From an uncultured archaeon (GTDB lineage Archaea; Thermoplasmatota; Thermoplasmata; Thermoplasmatales; Thermoplasmataceae): a stretch of DNA of 64,000 nucleotides. Made by a program: the position numbers and the translations under genes. The notes under the pieces are model-generated. The model saw nothing but the letters and a program-made list of their open reading frames with translations. It did not search any database and was not told the origin of the DNA. Below, piece after piece: positions 53,030 through 61,649 of the stretch (position 1 is the stretch's first letter; every line of letters begins with the position of its first letter). The stretch covers positions 1,746,457 through 1,810,456 of the forward strand of contig CP009479.1 in the NCBI GenBank assembly GCA_000965745.1, given 5' to 3'.

Positions 53030-53327
53030 ATACTCGAAGCGACGCAAGGAAGCATTTAGTCGTCTCAATGAAAACCTCCAGAAAGTAAAATCTATTGTGG
53101 TAATGGAAGATCCATCAGCTAAAATCTATCTTTTCGGCTCCGTTGCCAGGGGAAACTACAATATGGCAAGCGATATAGATATACTCATAGTCTCCAGGGA
53201 TTATGTCAAAGCAATACGCAAAGCCCTGATAGAAGCAGGTTTTGGGGAGCCGTACGAATTTCACATCAGGTCACCAAGAGATGCTCAAACATACTTTCGT
53301 CATGTAAAAGATATTAGGAAAATTTAG
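53007..53327 (+). CDS. MNT-domain nucleotidyltransferase (antitoxin of HEPN-MNT pair)
   Basis: Minimal nucleotidyltransferase of 106 residues with the diagnostic IYLFGSVARGNYNMASDIDI (G-S-x10-D-x-D). It can add AMP to the HEPN partner and so neutralise it, as shown in related systems. Starts inside the HEPN gene. Length is right for this family. Confidence 0.78.
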   Translation: MTLDMFARYSKRRKEAFSRLNENLQKVKSIVVMEDPSAKIYLFGSVARGNYNMASDIDILIVSRDYVKAIRKALIEAGFGEPYEFHIRSPRDAQTYFRHVKDIRKI

Positions 53328-53418
53328 GTATGGCAGGATTTGTTTCCGTAGTGTTCCTGAATCTGCTTTGTTCCTCTATATACTGCCCCTTTACAGTGTA
53401 ATCGAATGAGATGTAGCG

Positions 53419-53427
53419 TTTATTAAT
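53419..53427 (+). promoter_or_regulatory. TATA box for polX
   Basis: TTTATTAAT centred 25 bases upstream of the ATG at 53448. It supports that ATG over the ATG at 53433. Confidence 0.45.
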
Positions 53428-53447
53428 ATCAAATGCAATTGTCAATA

Positions 53448-55148
53448 ATGACCAACAGGGAGCTCGCATCACTTTTCCAGGACCTTGCTGATATGGAGGA
53501 GATAGAAGGGAACAGATGGGAATCTCTGGCCTATGGTAAAGTTGCTCTGAGTATTGCAACACTTGTAGAGGATGTGGGTGAGCTCAGGAAGAAGGACTCC
53601 CTCCGTAATATAGAGGGAGTAGGTGCTGCCATAGAGAAGAAGATCATTGAGTATCTTGAAACGGGGCATATTGAAAAGCATGTCAAGATGAAGGAGAAAT
53701 ACCCGATTGACTTCCCATCACTCAGGAATATCCAGGGGCTCGGTCCTAAACGAATTGCGCTGCTCCACAGAGAACTTGGCATCAAGAACGTTGATGATCT
53801 TGAGAAAGCTCTGGAGGAGGGGGCAATATCTTCAGTGCCCGGATTTGGAAAGAAATCGGAAGAGTCTCTCCGCAGATCGCTTGAAGTGCACAGGAGAACT
53901 GGCTCAAACCGCCTCTTTCTGGCACTTGTATACGATGATATCCATAGGTTTCTCTCAAAGGTAAGGGATAACGGGTATTTCCTCAAGGCAGACATAGCGG
54001 GTTCCACCAGGAGAAACAGGGAAACGATAGGAGACATTGACATTCTTGCCGTATGCACTGACAATGCAAAATGCACAGAATTTTTCCTTTCTCTGGATGA
54101 AGTGGAGGACGTCGTTGTAAGAGGCGAGACAAAGGTATCGGTTCGCCTATCCTATGGCATCAACTGTGACCTCAGGATAGTGGACCCTGAGTCCTACGGG
54201 GCTGCGATGCAATATTTCACTGGAAGCAAGGAGCACAACATCAAGATGAGGGACCTGGCAATTGAGCAAAATCTCAAACTGAATGAATACGGGCTGTTCA
54301 GCGGCGAAAAAAGCGTTGCAGGAAAGACGGAAGAGGAGGTTTATGAACACCTTGGCCTATCGTGGGTCCCCCCTGAGCTGCGTGAAAACATGGGAGAACT
54401 TGAAGCCGCCAGAGGCAGAAGCCTGCCTACTCTCATAGAACATCGTGATGTCAGGGGAGATTTCCATGCACACACAAATGCCAGCGATGGTACTGCAACA
54501 TTGGAGGAAATGGTTGAGAAGGCCAAGTCGCTGGGGTATGATTACATCGCACTGACGGAACACAGTGCAAGCCTGAGAATTGCAAACGGGCTTGACGAGA
54601 AAAGGTTCAATGAGCGGAATGTTGAGATCGATAAGATAAATGAGAGTGACAGATCCATCAGAATATTGAAGGGGGTTGAACTGGAAATAAGGAAGGATGG
54701 CACTCTTGACCTGCCTTATAAGCTTCTTGAGGAAATGGATGTGGTGGTGGGTGCACTTCATCAGTGGGTTGGCGACAACATAACTGAAAACACCAACAGA
54801 GTTGTTAAGGCACTCAATAGCGGCCACATTTTCACTCTGGCACACCCTACTGGACGGCTCATAGGGGTGAGGGAGCCTTACAGGCTGGACTTTGAAAAGA
54901 TCTTCCAGGCGTGTGAGGAAAACAATGTCTCACTTGAAATAAATGGCTATCCTGAGAGATCAGACCTTCCTTACGACCTGGTGAAAAGGGCACGGGAATA
55001 TGATCTCAAGTTTACGCTTGGAAGCGACTCTCACAGGACCGATCATCTGAGATTTCTCAGGTTTGCCACTTCAATAGCAAGGCGTGGTTGGCTGGAAAAG
55101 AATGATGTAATGAATACCTCATCCTGTCATGAGCTTTTCGCCAAATAG
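53448..55148 (+). CDS. polX: Family X DNA polymerase with PHP domain
   Basis: Gap-filling repair polymerase (PolX) of about 566 residues. N-terminal 8-kDa region with helix-hairpin-helix motifs (IEGVGAAIEKKIIEYL, IQGLGPKRIALLHREL, VPGFGKKSEESL), then the palm with DIAGSTRRNRETIGDIDIL (the G-S motif and first two metal Asp) and CDLRIVDPESYGAAMQYFTGS. C-terminal PHP exonuclease domain: DFHAHTNASDG, LTEHS, GVELEI, LAHPTGRL, EINGYPERSDL and LGSDSHRTDHL, all metal ligands present. Length and order are typical of bacterial/archaeal PolX. Confidence 0.9.
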   Translation: MTNRELASLFQDLADMEEIEGNRWESLAYGKVALSIATLVEDVGELRKKDSLRNIEGVGAAIEKKIIEYLETGHIEKHVKMKEKYPIDFPSLRNIQGLGPKRIALLHRELGIKNVDDLEKALEEGAISSVPGFGKKSEESLRRSLEVHRRTGSNRLFLALVYDDIHRFLSKVRDNGYFLKADIAGSTRRNRETIGDIDILAVCTDNAKCTEFFLSLDEVEDVVVRGETKVSVRLSYGINCDLRIVDPESYGAAMQYFTGSKEHNIKMRDLAIEQNLKLNEYGLFSGEKSVAGKTEEEVYEHLGLSWVPPELRENMGELEAARGRSLPTLIEHRDVRGDFHAHTNASDGTATLEEMVEKAKSLGYDYIALTEHSASLRIANGLDEKRFNERNVEIDKINESDRSIRILKGVELEIRKDGTLDLPYKLLEEMDVVVGALHQWVGDNITENTNRVVKALNSGHIFTLAHPTGRLIGVREPYRLDFEKIFQACEENNVSLEINGYPERSDLPYDLVKRAREYDLKFTLGSDSHRTDHLRFLRFATSIARRGWLEKNDVMNTSSCHELFAK

Positions 55149-55155
55149 GAGGGGA

Positions 55156-55464
55156 TCATCCTTTCCAGATGCCTATCCCCACTCCCACAACGAATAAGAC
55201 GACCAGCAGGGAAAGGGAGCCTGCGTTCCCTATTGGAATTATGGACGCTATTGAATGCAGGTTAGTAACGATATATGACACAGCTTTTGACAGGATGTTT
55301 GAAATTGATATCTTAGGGACAAAGGACAGGCCAACGTATCCCGAAAGAATGAAAGCAACTATGAGCAGCACGAAAGAGACTATTCCTTTCTTGACGGCGA
55401 GACCAAAGAGGAGCCCGTCAACGAAAGCGAGTATCAATAAAACTATTCCACTTATATCCGGCAT
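55156..55464 (-). CDS. Small membrane protein, unknown
   Basis: 102 residues with about three hydrophobic segments (residues 5-24, 27-48, 83-100) and a middle amphipathic stretch. Convergent with polX, 7 bases away. The composition, and a clear start after an AT-rich leader, support a real gene; function unknown. Confidence 0.55.
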   Translation of the reverse strand: MPDISGIVLLILAFVDGLLFGLAVKKGIVSFVLLIVAFILSGYVGLSFVPKISISNILSKAVSYIVTNLHSIASIIPIGNAGSLSLLVVLFVVGVGIGIWKG

Positions 55465-55591
55465 TTTTTTAACCTGATTACAATTATATTAATTCTCCTT
55501 AAATTCTTTATGGTACGTTTCCGGTTATACATCCTGCAACTCAGTACGGAATCCAGGTAAAACGGAGAATGAATGTTAAAAACAGCGTGAA

Positions 55592-55648
55592 GAATATTAA
55601 AATATATAAAAAATAAATAAAAATAAATTACTTATTTTCATTTTTTAA
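55592..55648 (-). terminator. T-rich terminator after the secreted-protein cluster
   Basis: Downstream of the last secreted-protein gene the minus strand is T-rich over about 55 bases (ATTTATTTTTATTTATTTTT and similar). Likely the transcription end of the three-gene unit. Confidence 0.45.
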
Positions 55649-55650
55649 AT

Positions 55651-56235
55651 TTAGCTAGAGATGTATGTCATGGATACTAGTATCTCACCATTCAGCGCAG
55701 CACCATCGTAGGGTGGCGTGAAGAATCCAATGTAAATCGTTGTGCTCCCGTCGACAGCGACTGAGTATGAGTCAGCCGATGTCAGAGAGAACGCCGTTAC
55801 ACCGGGGTTCACGACTGTGGGTATCTCGCCAGGGAGTCCCTGGTAATTGAAGTCGCTGAAGCTCAGTGGGGCCAGTGAGAAATACATGTATGATCCTGTA
55901 ACGAACGGTGAACTCACGGTTGAGTTAAAGTAAAACATACCAGACCCAAGAGTGGGTGCGAAGTTGATCTGCATCACGTTTATGATGAAGGTCGACTGGT
56001 TGCTTACTGTGCCAAACTGGAGATCGCCCATTGCGTTATGCGTTCCCGTGTATGGGTTCCATGAGATAGATCCGTCTGCTGTCTGGAAGTTGGATCCCGG
56101 TGCAAGCCAGAATGCGGCATTGTTATGGGTTCCATTTACTCCTACCTGGCCTGTTATCATCACATCTGCTACGGCTACCGCTGGAAGGATGGCCGATACT
56201 GCTGCAATTAACAACAGGGTTAATCTTCTGTTCAT
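55651..56235 (-). CDS. Secreted beta-rich protein, paralog C
   Basis: 194 residues with a Sec signal peptide (MNRRLTLLLIAAVSAILPAV, cleavage likely after AVA, mature start DVMITGQV). Shares with its two neighbours the DVMITG start, the (L/I)xPGxN(Y/F) and (A/S/G)W(N/M)P motifs, and a C-terminal FYIGF-x-PP-type motif (here IYIGFFTPPYDGAALNGEIL). Predominantly hydrophobic beta pattern; no cysteines. Strong SD AGGAGTGAT. Last of three genes, 21 bases after paralog B. Probably a cell-surface or fibre subunit. Confidence 0.7.
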   Translation of the reverse strand: MNRRLTLLLIAAVSAILPAVAVADVMITGQVGVNGTHNNAAFWLAPGSNFQTADGSISWNPYTGTHNAMGDLQFGTVSNQSTFIINVMQINFAPTLGSGMFYFNSTVSSPFVTGSYMYFSLAPLSFSDFNYQGLPGEIPTVVNPGVTAFSLTSADSYSVAVDGSTTIYIGFFTPPYDGAALNGEILVSMTYISS

Positions 56236-56256
56236 TTTATATCACTCCTTGTTCCC

Positions 56257-56874
56257 TCATGATAGTGCCACGAATTGGCCCGTGAGCAGTGCGCTAGATC
56301 CTGCATAGTATCCAGGTGGCAGAACAAATCCAATGTAGAACGTCTGTGCCGGGCTGAAATTGGTTATCAGCAGGTGCGGGTTCTCACTGAGATCAACAGC
56401 TACTACGGTCGCAAGTGAAGATCCATCAACTGATATCGGTGTACCGACATAGTGTGTTATGGCTGTCCCTATAAGAACTGCAAAGGTAATCGTGGAAGTC
56501 GAGATGACCATTTCAGTTCCGACCGGGAAGTTTGATGAAGACACGTTAAGGTACAAACCCATGAACGACGATGGAGCTAAAGCATTACTAATAGTAATGT
56601 TCAGGTCAATCACGTTTATCATGGAGGTCTGCACGTAGTAACTTCCCTGGAGGTCCAGTGTTCCCATTTCTCCGCCAAGCACATCAGGCATCCATCCTAT
56701 GGAGTTTGTTGCGTTGGCTGCGGCGTAGTTCGGTCCAGGCTGGAATTCAAACGCAGTGTGATGATGTTTGTTCTCTAGTGAAATCTGTCCTGTTATCATT
56801 ACGTCAGCCACAGCTACCGCTGGAAGCAGTGTTGCAATGGCTGCAACCAATAACAGTGTCAATTTTCTGTTCAT
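56257..56874 (-). CDS. Secreted beta-rich protein, paralog B
   Basis: 205 residues; signal peptide MNRKLTLLLVAAIATLLPAV then AVADVMITGQ. AFEFQPGPNYAAA, NSIGWMP, MINVIDLNITISN and FYIGFVLPPGYYAG align with paralogs A and C. The extra length lies in the middle. SD GGTGA six bases before the ATG. Lies 48 bases after paralog A. Sequons NVSSSN and NATNS suggest glycosylation. Confidence 0.7.
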   Translation of the reverse strand: MNRKLTLLLVAAIATLLPAVAVADVMITGQISLENKHHHTAFEFQPGPNYAAANATNSIGWMPDVLGGEMGTLDLQGSYYVQTSMINVIDLNITISNALAPSSFMGLYLNVSSSNFPVGTEMVISTSTITFAVLIGTAITHYVGTPISVDGSSLATVVAVDLSENPHLLITNFSPAQTFYIGFVLPPGYYAGSSALLTGQFVALS

Positions 56875-56922
56875 TTTTTTTCACCTAACCAAAAATAATG
56901 GTGTTTTTTAGGACACCACTAT

Positions 56923-57498
56923 TTAATGCGCTATGAAAGTGCCAGTTATGGTACCAGTTGCTCCAGCATATGATCCAGGGGGCAGGTAGAAGCTCATGTA
57001 GTATGTTGTTGTTCCACCGGGGAATGGCCCGTTGAACTGGAAGCTTGCGCTGTTGATCGACTGTCCGCCGAGAAGACCTGGGAGTGAGTGCACATCAACC
57101 GTGTTGTTTGTAACCCAAACCATTGCTCCAGCGGGGAAGTTTCCAGTGAAGTTCACATACAGTGTTCCGGTAACTCCTGCGCCTATTGTCACGTTCAGGT
57201 CAAGAACATTTGCGAGTGCTGTTGTCTGGTTGTTTATGCCTTCAAGGTCGAATGATGCCATTGGTGCGAGTTGTCCGGGTTCTACTGATGCGGGCTGCAT
57301 GGGGTTCCACGCAATGGCTCCGGCTGCGTAGGCTGCGGGGTAGTTAGGTCCTGGTTGGATCTCAAACACGGGTGTGTTCTGAGTACCAACAATGCTTACA
57401 TTTCCTGTTATCATCACATCGGCTACAGCAACTGCGGGAAGAATTGCTGCAACTGTTGCGAGTAACAACAGGGTCATCTTTCTATTCGTACTTTTCAC
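56923..57498 (-). CDS. Secreted beta-rich protein, paralog A
   Basis: 191 residues from a GTG (57496-57498): MKSTNRKMTLLLLATVAAIL then PAVAVADVMITGN. FEIQPGPNYPAA, GAIAWNP, ANVLDLNVTIGAGVTGTLYV and YYMSFYLPPGSYAGATG mark the family. The paralogs begin Met-Asn-Arg; here the matching codon is ACG (57487-57489), five bases after the same GGTGA ribosome site, so the start is either the GTG inside that site or the ACG itself. Promoter-side AT-rich region upstream; first gene of the unit. Confidence 0.68.
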   Translation of the reverse strand: MKSTNRKMTLLLLATVAAILPAVAVADVMITGNVSIVGTQNTPVFEIQPGPNYPAAYAAGAIAWNPMQPASVEPGQLAPMASFDLEGINNQTTALANVLDLNVTIGAGVTGTLYVNFTGNFPAGAMVWVTNNTVDVHSLPGLLGGQSINSASFQFNGPFPGGTTTYYMSFYLPPGSYAGATGTITGTFIAH

Positions 57499-57691
57499 CT
57501 CTCTATTTTTGGCTTAATGCCTGATTACATTATGAGCGGTGAAATATATTTAATGGGTGGAATAAAAAATACATATAAGATCTTCTAATAGTTTGTAGGA
57601 ATAAGAAATTCCTACATCTTATATACCTGTAAAGTTGAAATGCCGGCCCGGGCTCCCGCTGGATTGAAAATAAATGGAAAAAGCAACCAGT

Positions 57692-58486
57692 TCACTGAAA
57701 AGCTGTTGTGAAGAGATTGAAAAACAGAATGAATGCGGTAATCCCATAGGAGGCGAATGACGTGTATGCAGACGCTGAAAATGCAGGCTTCCTTTTCATG
57801 TAAGTTGCTACGGTGTAGACGGCCATGCACACTATTACTACGGCAGAATATACAATCGCCAGGTGTATGAGGCCGTTTATGCCGGTGATCCATGACATGG
57901 AGGGCGCATAGAAGGCAGCAAACGTTAAGGCTCCTGCTGAAACGAGCATTATTGCCATCAATCTCTTGGTTACGCTTATCCTGCTCACGACTGTCGTCAG
58001 TACTGCTATGCCGAGGACTGCAGCCAGAATAACGTATATGGAATAGGTTACTGTCGACGGAAGCGAAGGCAGCAGCAGGTTTAGTTTCTTGACCGGGGAA
58101 AGCAGGAGAGATACGAGTATCCACAAATCGAGTGTGAGGAGTATGAGCTGAGTGTCCGCGACAATTCCTTTACCCCCCGTATTGTGGACGAAATCTGAGA
58201 AAGGGGCTGTTGCTATGCTTGGTTCTGCATCTGGGACAGAATTCTCTGAATTCTCAGGCAGAGTACTTTCCATTAACCCATCCAGGGTGGACCGTTCCCC
58301 CTCTTGATGCTCAATCCTGTCTTTTTCCAGCCCATCACCATGGCCACCGGGAGGGGCAAGCAGGAATTCAAGTTTTTCCTCTTCAGGGCTGAGCTTTCTG
58401 AATGTTATGAAAAAATATATGGCAACTACTCCACCTATTACAAACTGTGGAAGAAAACTGATCAATGCAGCAAGATCGAATTGCAT
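57692..58486 (-). CDS. Multi-spanning membrane protein, unknown
   Basis: 264 residues. One N-terminal hydrophobic segment (residues 8-27), a charged linker (about 30-110, with acidic and Pro/Gly stretches such as LLAPPGGHGDG), and then about five hydrophobic segments (118-255). It lies between the secreted paralogs and the signal peptidase on the same strand, so it may belong to their export or assembly unit. No family recognised. Confidence 0.55.
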   Translation of the reverse strand: MQFDLAALISFLPQFVIGGVVAIYFFITFRKLSPEEEKLEFLLAPPGGHGDGLEKDRIEHQEGERSTLDGLMESTLPENSENSVPDAEPSIATAPFSDFVHNTGGKGIVADTQLILLTLDLWILVSLLLSPVKKLNLLLPSLPSTVTYSIYVILAAVLGIAVLTTVVSRISVTKRLMAIMLVSAGALTFAAFYAPSMSWITGINGLIHLAIVYSAVVIVCMAVYTVATYMKRKPAFSASAYTSFASYGITAFILFFNLFTTAFQ

Positions 58487-58557
58487 AGCGAACGTTGATC
58501 ATATCCCCAAGCCGGCATATAAACTATTCCAAAAAATTGAAAAATATTTTGAAGCGG

Positions 58558-59352
58558 CTACTTCTTTTCCTTTTTGAACAACCTGTCATAAGGGAATACA
58601 GAAGCCGCGATGACAATCACAATAAGTATGCCCAGGTACAGGTATGCGTTGTTTGGAACCTCGTTGTACTGGGTCCAGCTGCCACTGAATCTCAGTATAT
58701 TAAGCTTTATCAGTCCGACCCATGGTATCTGACCGTAGGAGGTTCCCACGACCTTATCGGGCTGTACCGGGTTGAAGCCGAATACGTTCTGGTCTGAAGC
58801 ACTGTATGCATTCTGGCTGGAATTGTAGAGGGGGCTGTGTGCAAGATTGTAATCGCCTACGGTTACGTAGCCGTCCTTGCCGACAAAGTGGTTCAGGTAG
58901 ACGATGAGATTTCTGTGGGTAAAGCCAACATTATCGATGATCACAGCGTTTGAAGTAATTTTGATCCAGCTTTGGCCATGATCACCTGCGACAATAGGAG
59001 TTGAACCGTTCCAGGACAGGTAAAACATGGCCCTGTGTATGATTATCCTGCCATTCGGGTCATGGTAGAGTATAACGTTTCCAAACTCGCCATAGGTGCT
59101 GTAGCCTGAATCTCTTCCCTGAACATAAGTTACCACATCTCCGGTAGAGTTGTGGATATTCTTGGCGAAAACAATGTCCCCGGTGTTTATGGTCCCATAG
59201 GTCCAGTTCTGTGAATGTTCCATGCTCTCTGACTCCACAACATACAGGGGGGGCCATACGTCAGAGTATGCAATGACAGAGGCAACGCTTGCCAGAACAA
59301 CTACTGCAATTGCGATAGAGGCAATCTTTCTTGCTTTCACGGTACATCGCAT
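58558..59352 (-). CDS. Archaeal-type signal peptidase I (S26B)
   Basis: Membrane protease of 264 residues that removes signal peptides on the outer face. N-terminal anchor (about 10-30), then catalytic Ser43 in VVESESMEHSQNW, His106 in GRIIIHRAMFYLS (His in place of bacterial Lys), Asp residues in VAGDHG (D124) and YVTVGDYNLAHSP (D167), and a C-terminal anchor near 240-255. Larger than many S26B members (about 180-200) because of an insert and the C-terminal helix. It is encoded near three signal-peptide-bearing paralogs, which makes a dedicated role plausible. Separate promoter region likely. Confidence 0.82.
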   Translation of the reverse strand: MRCTVKARKIASIAIAVVVLASVASVIAYSDVWPPLYVVESESMEHSQNWTYGTINTGDIVFAKNIHNSTGDVVTYVQGRDSGYSTYGEFGNVILYHDPNGRIIIHRAMFYLSWNGSTPIVAGDHGQSWIKITSNAVIIDNVGFTHRNLIVYLNHFVGKDGYVTVGDYNLAHSPLYNSSQNAYSASDQNVFGFNPVQPDKVVGTSYGQIPWVGLIKLNILRFSGSWTQYNEVPNNAYLYLGILIVIVIAASVFPYDRLFKKEKK

Positions 59353-59476
59353 TAATTTATGAGGGTTAATAAATATATCCGATTAACATTTATTTCAAAC
59401 TCAAGCAGCATCCAGGTATTTTAAAAAGTATTGCTGGCAGCCATTGTTCGAAAAAAAGGTTGGAACTGGAAGATAA

Positions 59477-60100
59477 TTATTCAACACTGAGTGTGGACTG
59501 GCGGTGTTTGCTGTAGTTATACTCGACATTTTCAAAGGCATTGTTTATTTTGCGAGCAGTAGTGAACAGGTCCACAAGTATCAGAAGCAGCACTGCCGAG
59601 AATATTATGGTTATACCGAAAACAATACCATCCAGCTGGAATATGATGCTGTCGGTGAATGCAAACTGGGTAGCAGTAACCAGGACGTATTCAGTTATGG
59701 CTATCATTACTCCGTAGATTATCATGAGTTTCCTGATCATTGATGAGTCATGCTTGACCCTCTCGAGGTCTCTGCTTGGCTGCAATGCGTTTTTGAGGGA
59801 CGACTCGAGCTTTTCCATATCCTTCATGGACATCATTGGCATATCGTCCGGTTTGGTCTCTTCACCCATTTCCTCCGCAATCTCCCTTTCACTGAAGAAC
59901 AACTGCGTATTGAGAGAGCTGTTCCTCAGGAACATTGAAAGCATGTTCTTGGTGAATACCATGTTTGAGAGTTTTTCGATAGTCTTGACCTTGCTTTCAA
60001 GTCGTGAAATGTAGTCCTTGAATCCTTTTCCGGATATGTTGTATATCAAGAATGATACGACAAGTATCAGGGTAGGGATTATGTAAAGATACAGCAACAT
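59477..60100 (-). CDS. Membrane protein with coiled-coil-like middle
   Basis: 207 residues. One N-terminal hydrophobic segment (residues 2-22), a long helical soluble middle (about 25-125) that includes a Met- and acid-rich stretch (EEMGEETKPDDMPMMSMKDM), and two hydrophobic segments near 128-148 and 152-178. It follows the ribbon-helix-helix-like gene by 51 bases on the same strand and may be co-expressed. It could anchor the cytoplasmic filament system at the membrane; that is speculation. Confidence 0.5.
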   Translation of the reverse strand: MLLYLYIIPTLILVVSFLIYNISGKGFKDYISRLESKVKTIEKLSNMVFTKNMLSMFLRNSSLNTQLFFSEREIAEEMGEETKPDDMPMMSMKDMEKLESSLKNALQPSRDLERVKHDSSMIRKLMIIYGVMIAITEYVLVTATQFAFTDSIIFQLDGIVFGITIIFSAVLLLILVDLFTTARKINNAFENVEYNYSKHRQSTLSVE

Positions 60101-60151
60101 TTTATTCAGCCCCCCTTCCAGGATATTTCATCTGATCATTATCCATGAATA

Positions 60152-60580
60152 TCATGTACCTGGCCTCCTGATCTGGCTCTTGATGGCCCATCTCCTTTCC
60201 ATTGCCTGCTTCATCTTCTCCTTGTCGCCACGGAACTCAGGAACATCGGGGGAAAGGGGGGCATTTTTCGCGTTTCCTCTCTTTACCTCCGATCTTATTT
60301 TCTCAATGGTTTTCTGCCTCTCTAGAATTTCCTCGAACTCCTCTTCTTCCATGCTGTTCTTCTGGCCGGCAATGTCTTCAACTTTCTTCTCGAGATAATT
60401 GACCGTTCTCTTAAGCATCTGAAATTCAAAATTGTCGTACAGCGCCCTTCTGATAACGCTCAGGGTGCTCTCATTCGGTCTCCTGAGAAGTTCTATCAGG
60501 ACAAGGTCCTCCCTGAACAGCTCAACGGTCAGTGACTTCAGTTCCTGATTTTTGTTCTCCGAAACGCTTTCATTTGCCAA
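60152..60580 (-). CDS. Ribbon-helix-helix-like small protein with coiled coil
   Basis: 142 residues from a TTG. The N-terminal part KSLTVELFREDLVLIELLRR followed by PNESTLSVIRRALYDNFE has the strand-helix-helix rhythm of a ribbon-helix-helix DNA-binding domain; residues 55-105 are a charged coiled coil (LEKKVEDIAGQKNSMEEEEF). A TAATATTATG box (about 60597-60606) lies about 22 bases upstream. It follows the actin-like gene after a T-rich terminator. If right, it parallels ParR beside ParM. No search was possible. Confidence 0.5.
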   Translation of the reverse strand: MANESVSENKNQELKSLTVELFREDLVLIELLRRPNESTLSVIRRALYDNFEFQMLKRTVNYLEKKVEDIAGQKNSMEEEEFEEILERQKTIEKIRSEVKRGNAKNAPLSPDVPEFRGDKEKMKQAMERRWAIKSQIRRPGT

Positions 60581-60601
60581 TTATCATCATCCACTCATAA
60601 T

Positions 60602-60645
60602 ATTAGATGGCGAAAAGAAAATAAAAAAGAAGGATTTTCCTCGCC
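60602..60645 (-). terminator. T-rich terminator after the actin-like gene
   Basis: On the minus strand the bases after the actin stop read CCTTCTTTTTTATTTTC, a typical archaeal T-rich terminator, so the downstream gene probably uses its own promoter. Confidence 0.4.
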
Positions 60646-61635
60646 TTATTGTCCTATTTCCCTCTTTGCTGCATCCTTGTAGCCAAGGGCGTTTGCAAAG
60701 GGAAGATCCTCTTCGGGAATTTTAATAAGTGCACCCGGAGCCAGTGATTCGAGCTTTTCGCCAATAAGGGCCGCTCCCCCGCCAACCGGTATGAGTGCAG
60801 TGACACGGTCAAGCTCACTTCTCAGGTTCGCCCTCATGTTATCCACGATCCTGTCTGCAAGTTCCTGAAGGAATGGTGCAGCGAATTCCGGGCCACCCAC
60901 TTCTCTCTGCTTGAACATGACGCTTTCCGATATCGACTCGCGTGCAACATCAGTCGGGACAACAAACCCGGTTTCCCTGGCGATGGCCTTTGCAATTTCT
61001 GAAACTGAGTCTCCGACTCCGGTTGTTATGCTGAACGACATCTGGAGAACAGGCTCCATGGTAGAAAGGTTCAATGTAAGAACATCAGTTGTTCTGGATC
61101 CCACATCAATTACTGTTGCAAGGCCCTTCTGCTGTTTCATTAGACCTTTCTCTATCATATAGAGTGCAGCTCCTACTCCCTGTGGCCTCATGACAAGCCT
61201 GTCTATGGAAAGCTGCCTGACTTCCCCGGACAGTGAAGTGATCTTGATGCTCCTGCCTTCGAGAGCCTTTCTGGATTCGGCCAGTTCCTTGTCAAAGGTT
61301 CCCAGGGGAGTCCCGCTTCCAAGAACCACCTGGGTGGGAGATCCATCAGCTCCTGCACCGCTTGCCCAAAGGGCTGCCCCGATAAGGGGGAGTGAAGCAT
61401 TGTCTGCGAGTCTTCCATCGCCCAGAGGCTCCCTTGCATTTGGCCCATTCGCATCTTCTCCAAATGCAAAATGGTCTGTGCCGTCATCTACACTTAATAT
61501 GGGAATATTCCCACCAATCCCCCACGATGTTCCATCATGCTTTGCCCACCGGGAAGGGAAGCTTATTCTCTCATCATTTACACTGATTACTTTTGTATCT
61601 CCATAACCAAGGTCTATACCAACAACTACTGACAA
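60646..61635 (-). CDS. Actin-like (ParM/Ta0583-type) filament protein
   Basis: Actin-fold ATPase of 330 residues. Phosphate 1 loop: VVVGIDLGYGDTKVISV at the N-terminus; SFPSRWAKHDGTSWGIGG follows; connect and phosphate 2: ATVIDVGSRTTDVLTLNLS; adenosine region: IPVGGGAALIGEKL; C-terminal ANALGYKDAAKRE. The order and wording match, from memory, Thermoplasma acidophilum Ta0583, which forms ParM-like filaments. The start is set at TTG 61633-61635 because GGAGGTG (61643-61649) sits seven bases upstream and the family motif then begins at once; longer readings to 61668 are unlikely. Confidence 0.88.
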   Translation of the reverse strand: MSVVVGIDLGYGDTKVISVNDERISFPSRWAKHDGTSWGIGGNIPILSVDDGTDHFAFGEDANGPNAREPLGDGRLADNASLPLIGAALWASGAGADGSPTQVVLGSGTPLGTFDKELAESRKALEGRSIKITSLSGEVRQLSIDRLVMRPQGVGAALYMIEKGLMKQQKGLATVIDVGSRTTDVLTLNLSTMEPVLQMSFSITTGVGDSVSEIAKAIARETGFVVPTDVARESISESVMFKQREVGGPEFAAPFLQELADRIVDNMRANLRSELDRVTALIPVGGGAALIGEKLESLAPGALIKIPEEDLPFANALGYKDAAKREIGQ

Positions 61636-61642
61636 CTCTTTA

Positions 61643-61649
61643 CACCTCC
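61643..61649 (-). promoter_or_regulatory. Strong Shine-Dalgarno site deciding the actin start
   Basis: GGAGGTG on the minus strand, seven bases before TTG at 61635. It makes the TTG the likely start and shows that this transcript has a leader, unlike many genes here. Confidence 0.6.
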
